In this document: positions 34,227-43,427 of the stretch, in pieces
How the letters are laid out: each line of letters opens with the position of its first letter
How positions within the stretch are numbered: the stretch's first letter is position 1
The notes under the pieces: generated by a model
The model's database searches: none
What the model saw: the letters and a program-made list of their open reading frames with translations, nothing else
Told to the model about the DNA's origin: nothing
Translations under genes and position numbers: made by a program
Source of the DNA: Leptothrix cholodnii SP-6
GTDB lineage: Bacteria > Pseudomonadota > Gammaproteobacteria > Burkholderiales > Burkholderiaceae_C
Direction: 5' to 3'
DNA: 64,000 nucleotides
Assembly (NCBI RefSeq): GCF_000019785.1
Contig: NC_010524.1
Span: 1,736,001-1,800,000, forward strand

Positions 34227-34354
34227 GGCGTGTCGGGCAAGGGCGGCCCGGTCGCGGGCAGGGGCGTGGGCTGCCGCACAATCGGTGCCTCCGCGCAGCC
34301 ATCGGGTTGCGTCCTGCCAGTCCAAATGCCTGCCGCTGCGGGCCGGTCGCCACG

Positions 34355-34666
34355 ATGAATCCTCCCGTCAAGATCCACTGGGCCGATGCACAGGCTCGTG
34401 CCGTTTCCGCGACACGCCGGGGCCGGCTCGCGATCGCGCTTGCCGCGGTGTCGGCGTTGGGTGGCTGCGCGGTGGTCAGTGCCGCAGCCAGCGTGGCCGG
34501 GGCCGCGGTGTCGGTGACGGCGACGGTCGTGACGACCGGCGCCAAGGTGGTCGGCGCGGTGGTCGAGAAGACCGTCGACGTGGTGGCGGGCGACGAACCC
34601 GCCCCGGCAGCGGCAACAGCGGCGGCCTCGGCTCCGGTGGCGTCCGCGCTGTCGGAATCACGCTGA
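34355..34666 (+). CDS. Small predicted lipoprotein, NF038104-like
   Basis: This 103-residue protein has a basic N-terminus, a hydrophobic segment and a lipobox LGGC near residue 38. A low-complexity Ala/Val/Thr-rich region follows (VSVTATVVTTGAKVVGAVV) and a short acidic, Ala-rich tail. The pattern of LGGCAVVS followed by repeated small hydrophobic residues resembles a family of short lipoproteins of unknown role found in many Proteobacteria. The ATG at 34355 is preferred; the open frame begins inside phoB. It is 9-12 bases from the next gene, so probably co-transcribed. Confidence 0.65.
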   Translation: MNPPVKIHWADAQARAVSATRRGRLAIALAAVSALGGCAVVSAAASVAGAAVSVTATVVTTGAKVVGAVVEKTVDVVAGDEPAPAAATAAASAPVASALSESR

Positions 34667-34678
34667 TCGGGGCCGGTG

Positions 34679-35323
34679 ATGACCGCAGCGCCGGATCCGC
34701 ACCGCAGCTCGCCCGCCCGTCCTGTCGACCCGGCGTCCGGCGGCGCCGAGTTCGTCGACTGGACGCAGGCGCTGATCCACACCCGCCAGAACGTCGCGCC
34801 GCGCCGCCTGGTCGAGCCCGCGCCGACACACGAGGAATGCGCCCGCCTGTTCGAGGCGGCGGCCGCGGCGCCCGATCACGGCCAGATCCTGCCGTGGCGC
34901 TTCGTGATCGTGCCGGCGGCCCGGCGCGCCGATCTGGGCGATGCCTTTGCCGCCGCCTTGCTCGAGCGCGACCCGCACGCCACGCCCGAGCAGATCGCCG
35001 ATGCCCGCGACAAGGCAGGCCGTGCGCCGCTGCTGATGCTGGTGGTGGCGCGCCTGGGGCCGGCCGAACCCGACATCCCGGCGCTCGAGCGCATGGTGGC
35101 GATCGGTGCGGCGATCCAGAACCTGCAACTGCTGGCGCATGCGATGGGTTACGGCTGCGGCCTGACGAGCGGTCGCGCGCTGACGGCCACGCCCTTGCGC
35201 CGTCTTTTCAGCCTGGCCGATACCGAACAGGCGGTCTGCTTCCTCGCCGTCGGCACGGTCAGCCGGCGCAAGCCGATGCGCACCCGGCCCTCGCCACGCG
35301 ATTTCGTCACCGAACTGGCTTGA
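34679..35323 (+). CDS. Nitroreductase-family flavoprotein, YdjA-like
   Basis: This protein of about 214 residues belongs to the FMN-dependent nitroreductase superfamily. Visible signatures are TRQNVAPRRLVEPAPTHEE at the N-terminus, AAPDHGQILPWRFVIV (the FMN-binding region), AAIQNLQLLAHAMGYGCGL and FLAVGTVSRRK near the end. This is the YdjA subgroup, whose E. coli member is a small nitroreductase of unclear natural substrate. A GTG and an ATG are adjacent at 34676 and 34679, and the ATG is used. It occupies the place after phoB where phoR is usual in relatives. Confidence 0.85.
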   Translation: MTAAPDPHRSSPARPVDPASGGAEFVDWTQALIHTRQNVAPRRLVEPAPTHEECARLFEAAAAAPDHGQILPWRFVIVPAARRADLGDAFAAALLERDPHATPEQIADARDKAGRAPLLMLVVARLGPAEPDIPALERMVAIGAAIQNLQLLAHAMGYGCGLTSGRALTATPLRRLFSLADTEQAVCFLAVGTVSRRKPMRTRPSPRDFVTELA

Positions 35324-35348
35324 CCGACGAGGCCTCGGCCGGAACAGG

Positions 35349-35371
35349 AACGCCCGCTGTTGCGGGCGTTT
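35349..35371. terminator. Bidirectional terminator between nitroreductase and cold-shock genes
   Basis: A perfect 9-base-pair stem (AACGCCCGC with GCGGGCGTT, loop TGTT) lies between the two convergent genes and is followed by a short T run on the plus strand. The flanking A residues make it weaker in the other direction. Confidence 0.65.
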
Positions 35372-35419
35372 CATCGTGTGGTGCGATCCGTTCAGGATCG
35401 CAACTATTTCAGCGGGCGT

Positions 35420-35659
35420 TCAGCTTGGGCTTGCCGGCACTTCACCGGCGGCGATCTGGTTGGCGCGGATGTTCTGCGCCAGCTTGCCCTTGGGGCCGTC
35501 GACCAGGTCGAAATCGACCGACGATCCCTGCTTGAGCGTGCGGAAACCCTCCATCTGGATGGCTGAAAAGTGCGCAAACACGTCTTCTCCACCCTCCTCA
35601 GGCTCAATGAAACCAAACCCCTTGACGTCATTGAACCATTTGACGATCCCGCGCGGCAT
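35420..35659 (-). CDS. Cold-shock domain protein (CspA family)
   Basis: This 79-residue protein is a single cold-shock domain with a short tail. RNP1 and RNP2 motifs are present as KGFGFIEPE and DVFAHFSAI. Such proteins bind single-stranded RNA and DNA and act as RNA chaperones. The start at 35659 has a good ribosome binding site (GGAG). It is divergent from clpS-clpA, an arrangement common in Burkholderiales. Confidence 0.95.
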   Translation of the reverse strand: MPRGIVKWFNDVKGFGFIEPEEGGEDVFAHFSAIQMEGFRTLKQGSSVDFDLVDGPKGKLAQNIRANQIAAGEVPASPS

Positions 35660-35696
35660 CTTCTTACTCCTCGGTGTTTTCTACATTTGTATCAAG

Positions 35697-35725
35697 ATTT
35701 TCGGTACCGCTTGGCACCCTGTCAA
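35697..35725 (-). promoter_or_regulatory. Probable sigma-70 promoter of the cold-shock gene
   Basis: On the minus strand a perfect -35 TTGACA (35725-35720) is followed after 17 bases by GAAAAT (35702-35697), a 4/6 match to the -10 consensus. It predicts a transcript with a leader of about 30 bases, much shorter than the long leader of E. coli cspA. Confidence 0.5.
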
Positions 35726-35849
35726 GAATCTGAAACCCGCGAACGAATGTTTCGCGTTCGAGTGGTCGGCCGCCGGTTGGCTGATGGCGGTACTCGCCTT
35801 CTCGGGGGCGAACCAAACGCGCCCGGGCCGGCATCTATAGAATGTGTTC

Positions 35850-36197
35850 ATGTCCGACCAGAAGCCCAATACCCCGAACGTCCCGGCACCGCCGGACGAT
35901 GGTCAGGGTGCTGTCATCGCCGAGAAGCAGTTGCAGCGCGTGGAACCCCCCCGGGTTTATCAAGTTGTGATGCTGAACGACGATTTCACGCCTATGGAGT
36001 TTGTCGTGATGGTTCTGCAGCAGTTCTTCCGTCACGACCTCGAGGCCGCGACGCAGATCATGCTGAAGATTCATCATGAGGGCCGAGCGGTTTGCGGCGT
36101 CTATACGCAAGATGTCGCCGCAACCAAAGTTGAGATGGTTCAGGCAGCCGCACGCCGGGCGGGTCATCCGCTGCAGTGCACCATGGAGGTCGCATGA
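35850..36197 (+). CDS. clpS: ATP-dependent Clp protease adaptor
   Basis: ClpS binds N-degron substrates and delivers them to ClpAP. The 115-residue protein has a disordered N-terminus and the conserved core: [18 protein letters not shown] (including the Asn-Asp-Asp that contacts the substrate amino group), [11 protein letters not shown] and [18 protein letters not shown]. The ATG at 35850 has no evident ribosome binding site. A -10-like TATAGA sits only a few bases upstream, so the mRNA may be leaderless. It overlaps clpA by four bases. Confidence 0.96.
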   Translation: MSDQKPNTPNVPAPPDDGQGAVIAEKQLQRVEPPRVYQVVMLNDDFTPMEFVVMVLQQFFRHDLEAATQIMLKIHHEGRAVCGVYTQDVAATKVEMVQAAARRAGHPLQCTMEVA

Positions 36198-38494
36198 TCG
36201 CGCAAGAGTTGGAAGTCAGTCTGCACATGGCGTTCGTCGAAGCGCGCCAGCAGCGGCACGAGTTCATCACCGTCGAGCACCTGCTCCTGGCGTTGCTGGA
36301 CAACCCGTCAGCCTCCGAGGTGTTGCGTGCCTGTGCCGCCAACATCGAAGACCTGCGCAAGAGCCTTGCGCAGTTCATCAAGGAGAACACGCCCACGGTG
36401 GGTGGCACCGACGAGGTGGACACCCAGCCCACGCTCGGGTTCCAGCGCGTGATCCAGCGCGCCATCATGCATGTGCAGTCCACCGGCAACGGCAAGAAGG
36501 AAGTCACCGGCGCCAACGTGCTGGTCGCGATCTTCGGCGAGAAGGATTCGCACGCCGTCTACTACCTGCACCAGCAGGGCGTGACGCGGCTCGACGTGGT
36601 CAATTTCATCGCCCACGGCATCAAGAAGTCGGATCCGCCGGAGCCGACCAAGTCGAACGAGTCCAGCAGTTCTTCCGACGGCGAGAAGGAAGAGGGCGAC
36701 AGCAAGGGCTCGCCGCTGGATCAGTACACGCAGAACCTGAATCAGGCTGCGCGTGAAGGCCGCATCGATCCGCTGATCGGGCGCGAGCATGAAGTCGAGC
36801 GCGTGATCCAGGTGCTGTGCCGGCGCCGCAAGAACAACCCGCTGCTCGTCGGTGAAGCCGGCGTCGGCAAGACCGCGATCGCCGAGGGCCTGGCCTGGCG
36901 CATCACCGAAGGCGATGTGCCCGAAGTGCTGGCCGATTCCACGGTATACTCGCTCGACATGGGCGCACTGCTGGCCGGCACCAAGTACCGCGGCGACTTC
37001 GAGCAGCGCCTGAAGGGCGTGCTCAAGCAGCTCAAGGAGCATCCGCACGCGATCCTGTTCATCGACGAGATCCATACGCTGATCGGCGCTGGTGCCGCCT
37101 CGGGCGGCACGCTGGACGCCAGCAACCTGCTCAAGCCGGCGCTGAGTTCGGGCCAGATCAAGTGCATCGGTGCGACGACGTTCACCGAGTACCGCGGCAT
37201 CTTCGAGAAGGACGCGGCCCTGTCGCGGCGCTTCCAGAAGGTCGACGTGGCCGAGCCGACCGTCGAGCAGACGGTCGAGATCCTGAAGGGCCTGAAGTCG
37301 CGCTTCGAAGAGCACCACAGCGTCAAGTACGAACTGGGTGCCTTGCAGGCGGCTGCCGAACTGTCGGCCAAGTTCATCAACGACCGGCATCTGCCCGACA
37401 AGGCGATCGACGTGATCGACGAGGCGGGCGCTGCCCAGCGCATCCTGCCCAAGAGCAAGCAGAAGAAGAAGATCACCCGAGCCGAGGTCGAGGACATCGT
37501 CGCCAAGATCGCGCGCATCCCGCCCGCCAGCGTGTCGAGCGACGATCGCAGCAAGCTCAAGAGCCTGGACCGCGACCTCAAGAGCGTGGTGTTCGGCCAG
37601 GACGGTGCGATCGATGCGCTGTCGGGTGCGATCAAGATGGCGCGTTCCGGTCTCGGCAAGCCCGAGAAGCCGATCGGCGCCTTCCTGTTCAGCGGCCCGA
37701 CCGGCGTCGGCAAGACCGAGGTGGCCAAGCAGCTGGCCTACATCCTGGGCATCGACCTGATCCGCTTCGACATGTCGGAGTACATGGAGCGCCACGCGGT
37801 CAGCCGCCTGATCGGTGCGCCTCCGGGCTATGTCGGTTTCGACCAGGGCGGCCTGCTGACCGAGGCGGTCACCAAGAAGCCGCACTGCGTGCTGCTGCTC
37901 GACGAGATCGAGAAGGCGCACCCGGACGTCTTCAACGTGCTGCTGCAGGTGATGGACCACGGCACGCTGACCGACAACAACGGGCGCAAGGCCGACTTCC
38001 GCAACGTCATCATCGTGATGACGACCAATGCGGGCGCCGAGACGATGCAGAAGGCGACCATCGGCTTCACGAGTCACCGCGAGACCGGCGACGAGATGGG
38101 CGACATCAAGCGCATGTTCACGCCCGAGTTCCGCAACCGGCTGGATGCGATCGTCAGCTTCCGCGCACTCGATGAAGAGATCATCATGCGGGTGGTCGAC
38201 AAGTTCCTGCTGCAGCTCGAAGGCCAGCTCGGCGAGAAGAAGGTCGACGTCACCTTCACCGACGCGATCCGCAAGCACCTGGCCAAGAAGGGTTTCGACC
38301 CGCTGATGGGCGCGCGCCCGATGCAGCGCCTGATCCAGGACACCATCCGTCGTGCGCTGGCCGACGAGTTGCTGTTCGGCCGGTTGACCGATGGCGGTCG
38401 GCTCACGGTCGACATCGACAGCGAAGGTGTCGTCCAACTCGACATCGAACCGCGCAAGAGCGACAAGCCCAAGGCGGAGCCGGCGACGGCCTGA
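36194..38494 (+). CDS. clpA: Clp protease ATP-binding subunit ClpA
   Basis: ClpA is the AAA+ unfoldase that partners ClpP. The 766-residue protein has an N-domain (1-145), which is the ClpS-binding region, followed by an acidic Ser-rich linker (about 150-172). The first AAA module has Walker A GEAGVGKT at 220-227 and Walker B ILFIDEIH. The second has GPTGVGKTE near 500 and [11 protein letters not shown]. An IGF loop (ATIGFTSH, near 621), which docks on ClpP, distinguishes it from ClpB. The ATG at 36194 overlaps the clpS stop (ATGA). A strong terminator follows. Confidence 0.97.
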   Translation: MIAQELEVSLHMAFVEARQQRHEFITVEHLLLALLDNPSASEVLRACAANIEDLRKSLAQFIKENTPTVGGTDEVDTQPTLGFQRVIQRAIMHVQSTGNGKKEVTGANVLVAIFGEKDSHAVYYLHQQGVTRLDVVNFIAHGIKKSDPPEPTKSNESSSSSDGEKEEGDSKGSPLDQYTQNLNQAAREGRIDPLIGREHEVERVIQVLCRRRKNNPLLVGEAGVGKTAIAEGLAWRITEGDVPEVLADSTVYSLDMGALLAGTKYRGDFEQRLKGVLKQLKEHPHAILFIDEIHTLIGAGAASGGTLDASNLLKPALSSGQIKCIGATTFTEYRGIFEKDAALSRRFQKVDVAEPTVEQTVEILKGLKSRFEEHHSVKYELGALQAAAELSAKFINDRHLPDKAIDVIDEAGAAQRILPKSKQKKKITRAEVEDIVAKIARIPPASVSSDDRSKLKSLDRDLKSVVFGQDGAIDALSGAIKMARSGLGKPEKPIGAFLFSGPTGVGKTEVAKQLAYILGIDLIRFDMSEYMERHAVSRLIGAPPGYVGFDQGGLLTEAVTKKPHCVLLLDEIEKAHPDVFNVLLQVMDHGTLTDNNGRKADFRNVIIVMTTNAGAETMQKATIGFTSHRETGDEMGDIKRMFTPEFRNRLDAIVSFRALDEEIIMRVVDKFLLQLEGQLGEKKVDVTFTDAIRKHLAKKGFDPLMGARPMQRLIQDTIRRALADELLFGRLTDGGRLTVDIDSEGVVQLDIEPRKSDKPKAEPATA

Positions 38495-38517
38495 CCAGCG
38501 GCTGCGGCCGACGCGAG

Positions 38518-38545
38518 ACAGGCGCCTGCGGGCGCCTGTTTTTTT
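38518..38545 (+). terminator. Rho-independent terminator after clpA
   Basis: A perfect 9-base-pair stem (ACAGGCGCC with GGCGCCTGT, loop TGCG) runs straight into seven T. It lies 24 bases beyond the clpA stop. Confidence 0.9.
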
Positions 38546-38569
38546 GCCCGGAAGTCGGCTCGGCGTCGA

Positions 38570-39358
38570 TCAGCGGGGACGGATTCCGGCGTATCGCGCG
38601 GGATCCTGGCGGAAGTAGTCCCGCAGCAGCCGATAGACCGCTGGCTCGGTCGCGATCAGCAGGTCGGGTGCGACGAAAAACGCTTCGCTGGCGACCGAAA
38701 AGAACTCTTCGATGGCGCTTGCCCCGTAGGGGTCGAGCATGGTGTCTTCGTCGGCCTCGACCTGCTGGCGCAGGCGCTCGAAAGCCGGTTCGATGACCGC
38801 CAGCCATTGCGCCCGGTCGGCACGTGCGGGCAGGGGCGGCACGCCGTCGGCCTCGCCGTCGAGCATGTCGAGCACGTGCACGAACTCGTGGATCACGACG
38901 TTGTAGCCGCTGGCGGCGAGTTCACCGCCGGCATCGACCTCGCTCCAGGCCAGCATCACCGGCCCGCCGGGCATCGCCTCGCCGGCGAGTTCCTCCTCGC
39001 CTTGATGGCAGATGCCGTCTTCGTCGATCCATTCGCGCTGGGCGACCACTTCACCGGGGTGCATCACGATGCCGACGAAGCCGTCGTAGGCGGCCAGATC
39101 GAGGTGCAGCACCGGCAGGCAGGCCTGTGCGGCCACGGCGACCGCCATCTCGTCGGTGACTTCGAGGCCGTCCGCGCCGGTGAATTCCTTGCGATCGAGG
39201 AACAGCGCGCACAGGCTGCGCAATTTCAGCAGGTCGTCGAGCGGGCGCAGCGTCAGGAACGGATGCCGGCGCAAGGTGTCGAGCCACAGCTCGTCGGGAA
39301 TCGCGCGCTGGCGAAGGGCTCGCGCATCGCGCTGCTTGCGCCACCAGCGGCTCAGCAT
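38570..39358 (-). CDS. mtfA: Zinc-dependent peptidase, MtfA family
   Basis: This 262-residue protein has the zinc-binding HEFVH motif (His157, Glu158, His161) and a downstream conserved Glu in EEFFSVASEAFF. It matches MtfA of E. coli, a peptidase that binds the glucose repressor Mlc (DgsA) and so affects ptsG expression. In bacteria without Mlc the role is unknown. It overlaps the lpxH stop by seven bases and is the last gene of the envelope/folding operon. Confidence 0.9.
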   Translation of the reverse strand: MLSRWWRKQRDARALRQRAIPDELWLDTLRRHPFLTLRPLDDLLKLRSLCALFLDRKEFTGADGLEVTDEMAVAVAAQACLPVLHLDLAAYDGFVGIVMHPGEVVAQREWIDEDGICHQGEEELAGEAMPGGPVMLAWSEVDAGGELAASGYNVVIHEFVHVLDMLDGEADGVPPLPARADRAQWLAVIEPAFERLRQQVEADEDTMLDPYGASAIEEFFSVASEAFFVAPDLLIATEPAVYRLLRDYFRQDPARYAGIRPR

Positions 39359-40164
39359 GGCGTGGTGCGGCCGCGCTCGTCGACGTGCAGGCGGGTGAAT
39401 CCGTTCGACGTCCAGCGCAGCACCTCGGCACGCCGGGGCGCGTCATCGGGCTCGCAGTGCCAGTCGCTCAGGACGTGGCGGGTGAGGCCGTCCGCCAGCG
39501 CGTGCGTGGCGGGTCGGTGCGTGTGGCCATGCACCAGCACCGCTGCGCCAGCGGCGTGCAGCGCCTGGTCGACCGCGGTTGTGTCGAGGTCGACATAGGC
39601 CGAAGCGCCCAGTCGGTGTTTCTGGTTCTCGCTGGCGGTGCGCAACTGGCGGGCAATCGCACGGCGCTCCGCCAGCGGGCGAGCCAGGAAAGCCTGCTGC
39701 CACTGCGCCGAGCGAACCTGCTGGCGAAACTGCTGGTACGGGATGTCGTCCAGGCACCAGGCGTCGCCATGGGCGATCAGCGTGCGCTGGCCCCAGGCGC
39801 TCAGCAGCGTGGGGTCGGGCAAGGCGCGCAGTCCGATGGCCTGGCAGGCCGCAGCGCCCAGCAGGAAGTCGCGATTTCCCACCATGAAGCCGACGCAGCG
39901 CTGTCGCGCCGCCTGCGCGAGCGTGGCCGCGCAGCGCGCCTCGAAGCTGCCCGGTTCATCCAGGCAGTCGTCGCCGACCCAGACTTCGAAGATGTCGCCC
40001 AGCAGCAGGACCGCGTCGGCGGTCGTGTGCTGCAGGTAGGCGCAGAAGGTGGCGGTGGTCCGGGGGGTGTCGTCGGCCAGATGCAGGTCGGAGACGAAGT
40101 CCACCGCCTGCCAGCGTGGATCGAGCGTCCAGACCGGCGGCGCGCCATCGAGAGCCGCTGGCAT
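39352..40164 (-). CDS. lpxH: UDP-2,3-diacylglucosamine diphosphatase
   Basis: LpxH cleaves UDP-2,3-diacylglucosamine to lipid X in the lipid A pathway. The 270-residue protein has the calcineurin-like metallophosphoesterase motifs in order: FVSDLHL, LLGDIFEVWVGDD, MVGNRDFL and VHGHTHRP. The ATG at 40164 is used. A GTG at 40200 would overlap the ppiB stop by three bases and add 12 residues, and this tight overlap makes it a real alternative. It lies between ppiB and mtfA in a compact minus-strand operon. Confidence 0.93.
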   Translation of the reverse strand: MPAALDGAPPVWTLDPRWQAVDFVSDLHLADDTPRTTATFCAYLQHTTADAVLLLGDIFEVWVGDDCLDEPGSFEARCAATLAQAARQRCVGFMVGNRDFLLGAAACQAIGLRALPDPTLLSAWGQRTLIAHGDAWCLDDIPYQQFRQQVRSAQWQQAFLARPLAERRAIARQLRTASENQKHRLGASAYVDLDTTAVDQALHAAGAAVLVHGHTHRPATHALADGLTRHVLSDWHCEPDDAPRRAEVLRWTSNGFTRLHVDERGRTTPC

Positions 40165-40196
40165 GCGGCCGTCGGCCCGGATGGCGGCAGCGTCGA

Positions 40197-40703
40197 TCAC
40201 TCCACCAGGACGGCGCTGGTGATCACGATGTCTTCGACCGGCACGTCGTCGTGGCCCATGCGCGAACCGGTGCGGACCTTCTCGATCTGGTCGACCACCT
40301 CGGTGCCCGAGACCACGCGGCCGAACACCGCATAACCCCAGCCGCCGGCCGATTCCGACTTGAAGTTCAGGAAGTCGTTGTTGACGGTGTTGATGAAGAA
40401 CTGCGACGTGGCCGAGTGCGGTGCGTTGGTGCGCGCCATCGCCAGCGTGTACTTGACGTTCTTCAGGCCGTTGTTGGCCTCGTTGCGGATCTCGGCGCGG
40501 GTGGCCTTCTGCTTCATGCCCGCTTCCATGCCGCCGCACTGCAGCATGAAGCCCTTGATGACGCGGTGGAAGATCGTGCCGTTGTAGTGGCCGCTCTTGA
40601 CGTACTCGAGGAAGTTGGCGGTGGACAGCGGCGCGTGTTCGGCGTCGAGTTCGACGCGGATGGTGCCGGCGGTGGTGTTCAGGTCGACTTGGGGGGCTGC
40701 CAT
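40197..40703 (-). CDS. ppiB: Cyclophilin-type peptidyl-prolyl isomerase, cytoplasmic
   Basis: This 168-residue cyclophilin lacks a signal peptide, so it is the cytoplasmic paralogue of the neighbouring ppiA. The catalytic cyclophilin motifs are [14 protein letters not shown] (with the active-site Arg), ATSQFFIN and AVFGRVVSG. Two ATG codons lie six bases apart (40709 and 40703). The first overlaps the ppiA stop as ATGA but sits only two bases from the GGAG site; the second has ideal spacing and is used here. Confidence 0.94.
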   Translation of the reverse strand: MAAPQVDLNTTAGTIRVELDAEHAPLSTANFLEYVKSGHYNGTIFHRVIKGFMLQCGGMEAGMKQKATRAEIRNEANNGLKNVKYTLAMARTNAPHSATSQFFINTVNNDFLNFKSESAGGWGYAVFGRVVSGTEVVDQIEKVRTGSRMGHDDVPVEDIVITSAVLVE

Positions 40704-40705
40704 GT

Positions 40706-41275
40706 TCATTTCTCCAGGGTTGCTTTCTTGATCAGGACCGGTTCGTTCGGCACGTTCTGATGCATGCCGCGGTTGCCGGTGGGTACGCCGCGGATCTTCT
40801 CGACCACGTCCATGCCTTCGACCACCTTGCCGAAGACGGCATAGCCGTTGCCGTCCTGCGAGTTGGGCTGGTCGAGGAAGTGGTTGTCCTTGACGTTGAT
40901 GAAGAACTGCGAGGTGGCCGAATCGGGCACGTTGGTGCGCGCCATCGCCAGCGTGCCGACCTTGTTGGACAGGCCGTTGCGGCTCTCGAGCGGGATCGGC
41001 GCGCGGGTGGGCTTTTCCTTCATGGTGGCGTCCATGCCGCCGCCCTGGATCATGAAGTTGCCGATCACGCGGTGGAAGATCGTGCCGTCGTAGTGGCCGG
41101 CCTTGACGTACTGGGTGAAGTTGTCGGCCGACTTCGGCGCCTTGGCGGCGTCGAGCTCGACCACGATGTCGCCCATCGAGGTGGCCAGGCGGACCTTCTG
41201 GGCCAGTGCGGCCGAACTCAAGGCCAGGCCGAGTGTGATTGCGGCGCAGCCGCGGGCGAACGTGCCCATCTTCAT
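40706..41275 (-). CDS. ppiA: Cyclophilin-type peptidyl-prolyl isomerase, periplasmic
   Basis: This 189-residue cyclophilin carries a signal peptide (residues 1-25, ending ALAQ), so it acts on proline bonds of periplasmic proteins. Catalytic motifs are [22 protein letters not shown] and AVFGKVVEG. Its ATG overlaps the stop of the upstream L,D-transpeptidase as ATGA. It is very similar to ppiB next door, and the pair probably arose by tandem duplication. Confidence 0.95.
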   Translation of the reverse strand: MKMGTFARGCAAITLGLALSSAALAQKVRLATSMGDIVVELDAAKAPKSADNFTQYVKAGHYDGTIFHRVIGNFMIQGGGMDATMKEKPTRAPIPLESRNGLSNKVGTLAMARTNVPDSATSQFFINVKDNHFLDQPNSQDGNGYAVFGKVVEGMDVVEKIRGVPTGNRGMHQNVPNEPVLIKKATLEK

Positions 41276-43200
41276 TCGATGACTCCTTCGGAAAAGATCT
41301 TCCATTGTCCACTTTCGTGCGACCAGTACTGGCGCCGCGTGATTGCGCGCGTGCTGCCGCGCAGCACCTCGGTGAAGGTGATCACCCGCACATCGCTGCG
41401 CTCGTGCCAGGCCAGCACGCTGATGTCGTCGAGCTGGCGTTCGCGTCCGTGCGTGGCCTGCGCCTCGCTTTCGAGCTGGGCGCGCCAGGCGTCGTAGCCC
41501 GATTCGCCGTTGTCGAAATGCTGCGCATAGAGTGCCATCAGCGACGCGACGTCCTCGTGCACGCGCGCACGCCGCCAGGATTCGACCAGCGCCAGCGCGG
41601 TCTGCCGGTCGGTGCTCAATGCTTTCGGATGGACCCATTCGAGGCGGTCTGCCACCACCACGGGGGTCGACCTGGGGGCGAGTTCGCGCAGCCAGCGGGC
41701 CAGGTCGTCGTTGGCCAGCACGATGCAGCCATTGGTGGCGCGCGGCGCCCGGGCGAATTGCGCCGACGGCGTGCCGTGCAGCCAGATGTTGGCGCCGGTG
41801 CGCCCGAGATGCCGATCGTGATCGTTCGGATAGTTGAGGGGCAGGGCGCCGGCGCCGTAGAAATCACCGAGCTGCTTGCCGTCGAGTTTGGAGGTGATGT
41901 AGTAGGTGCCCAGCGGCGTGCGCTGGTCGCCTTCTTCGCGCTTGCCGACGCCCTGGCTGCCGATCGAGACGTAGTGATGGGCGATCAGGCGCGGACCGCC
42001 CGGCTGGTTTTCGAGCACGTACAGGCGTGAGCGGGATGTGTCGACCGCCACCAGATGGCGCACCGATGGCGCGAGTTGCAGCACCTGCTTCGGCCAGGCG
42101 CCGGCCGGTGGAAGGTCGCGCAAGGCCTGCAGGCGCAACGAGGCTTCCTGCCGCAGGGCCTGGACGTCGTGGGCGGCGCGCGGGTCGACCGCGTTCGCGC
42201 CCTGGCCCATGTCGATCAGCGCACCGGTCTGCGCCAGCAGCAGATCGCCGTAGACCAGCTGCGCCAGGCTGAAGCGCGGCGTGTCGCGGGTCAGCGCCTC
42301 CGCAGCAGCCAGGGCTTCGGGCAGGCGTGCCGCACCGATCAGCCGGTAGATGTCGATCAGGCGTGCTTCGGGGGACGTGAGGGTCGCCGCGGTTCGGGTG
42401 GCTGCGTCGCCGCCGATGGCCGGTCCGGCCGGTCTGCTGCGCTGGCGTTGTGCCCAGACCGTGCCTGCCGCGGCGGCCATCAGCAGCGTCAGCGCGGCGG
42501 CCGTCAACCAGGCGATCGATGTGCCGGTGCCCGACGGGTTCGAGGGATCACTGGTCCGGCGTGTGGTGGCGGGTGTCATCGGGCCGGATGCGGCAGGCGC
42601 CGTGCGAGTCGACGCGGTCACTGCCGGCGACGGTGCCGGTGCCTGCCGCGCGTCAGAGGCGGGGGCGACGGGAGGCTCGACGGTTCCGGCGGATTCATCT
42701 GCAAATGAGCTCGTCCATGGCAGCACGGCAGGCTCGGCGGGCGCTGCGGCAGGTGCCAGGGCCTTGGCGTAGGCCTTGCGCGCCATGTCGGCATTGAGCT
42801 GCTGCAGTTGATCGTAGGCCTGAGCATGTGCGGGACTGGTTCGCAAGGCTGCCTCCAGATAGAGCCGCGCCTGGTGCGCATCTTGTCGACGAGACGCCAG
42901 CGCCGCCAGATTCAGCCAGGGTTCCGGCCGGCCCGGCCAGGTCTTTGCCAGTTCCTGCAGCAGCGCAGCGGCCTCGTCGAGCTGACCGCGTTCGGCGATC
43001 TGGATCGCCCCCTCGATGCGCTCGCGCAACGCTGGCGGTGTCGATTGCAAGGTCGTGTGCGCGGACGCGTCGGCGCGCGTCGGAAGCTGCGCAGCAGCCT
43101 TCAGGTTCATGCCCAGCACCAGCACGGTCGCGGCGATCAAGGTCACGACAAGAGCACGCATGACCGAACCGGTCACGGGCTGGAATCGGCTCTGCAGCAT
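41272..43200 (-). CDS. L,D-transpeptidase (YkuD family) with TPR and NTF2-like domains
   Basis: This 642-residue envelope protein has an N-terminal signal or anchor (about 14-38), a TPR region (about 60-150) and a long Pro/Ala/Thr linker. A second hydrophobic helix follows near 228-248 ([18 protein letters not shown]). The YkuD catalytic domain (about 360-500) has the active-site pattern IWLHGTPS then ATNGCIVL, with catalytic His and Cys. The C-terminal 110 residues resemble an NTF2/SnoaL-like domain found in some L,D-transpeptidases. Such enzymes make 3-3 peptidoglycan cross-links or attach proteins to peptidoglycan. The start may be 43200 or the ATG at 43161. It is first in the operon with ppiA, ppiB, lpxH and mtfA. 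Confidence 0.88.
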   Translation of the reverse strand: MLQSRFQPVTGSVMRALVVTLIAATVLVLGMNLKAAAQLPTRADASAHTTLQSTPPALRERIEGAIQIAERGQLDEAAALLQELAKTWPGRPEPWLNLAALASRRQDAHQARLYLEAALRTSPAHAQAYDQLQQLNADMARKAYAKALAPAAAPAEPAVLPWTSSFADESAGTVEPPVAPASDARQAPAPSPAVTASTRTAPAASGPMTPATTRRTSDPSNPSGTGTSIAWLTAAALTLLMAAAAGTVWAQRQRSRPAGPAIGGDAATRTAATLTSPEARLIDIYRLIGAARLPEALAAAEALTRDTPRFSLAQLVYGDLLLAQTGALIDMGQGANAVDPRAAHDVQALRQEASLRLQALRDLPPAGAWPKQVLQLAPSVRHLVAVDTSRSRLYVLENQPGGPRLIAHHYVSIGSQGVGKREEGDQRTPLGTYYITSKLDGKQLGDFYGAGALPLNYPNDHDRHLGRTGANIWLHGTPSAQFARAPRATNGCIVLANDDLARWLRELAPRSTPVVVADRLEWVHPKALSTDRQTALALVESWRRARVHEDVASLMALYAQHFDNGESGYDAWRAQLESEAQATHGRERQLDDISVLAWHERSDVRVITFTEVLRGSTRAITRRQYWSHESGQWKIFSEGVIE

Positions 43201-43427
43201 GCCTGGCCGTGCTGCGGAAAACGTGGCGTACCGCGAACCGGTGCGCAGGCTTGGGGAGGCGTTCTGGGGGCCAAGTGCGAAGGTCCAGGGCTATACTGAA
43301 ATGATTGTAGGGGAGACTTTTTTGCCGGTCGCGACGGTCCGTCAGGCACGGTTTCTTCCTTGTTTGTCGGTGCCCGGACTCCCCTGCGGGATCCCCATGG
43401 TGCCATCACCGTCCCGCACTGAAATCT

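Noticed and set aside
34115..34354. Longer form of the small lipoprotein starting inside phoB
   Set aside because: The upstream part overlaps the conserved phoB C-terminus in another frame; the ATG at 34355 puts a signal peptide and lipobox in the right place.
36308..38437. A 709-codon minus-strand open frame opposite clpA
   Set aside because: Antisense shadow of clpA with no recognisable motif.
43201..43427. Possible T-box or other riboswitch before cysS
   Set aside because: No T-box sequence, specifier loop or strong antiterminator pair was seen, and T-boxes are rare in betaproteobacteria.
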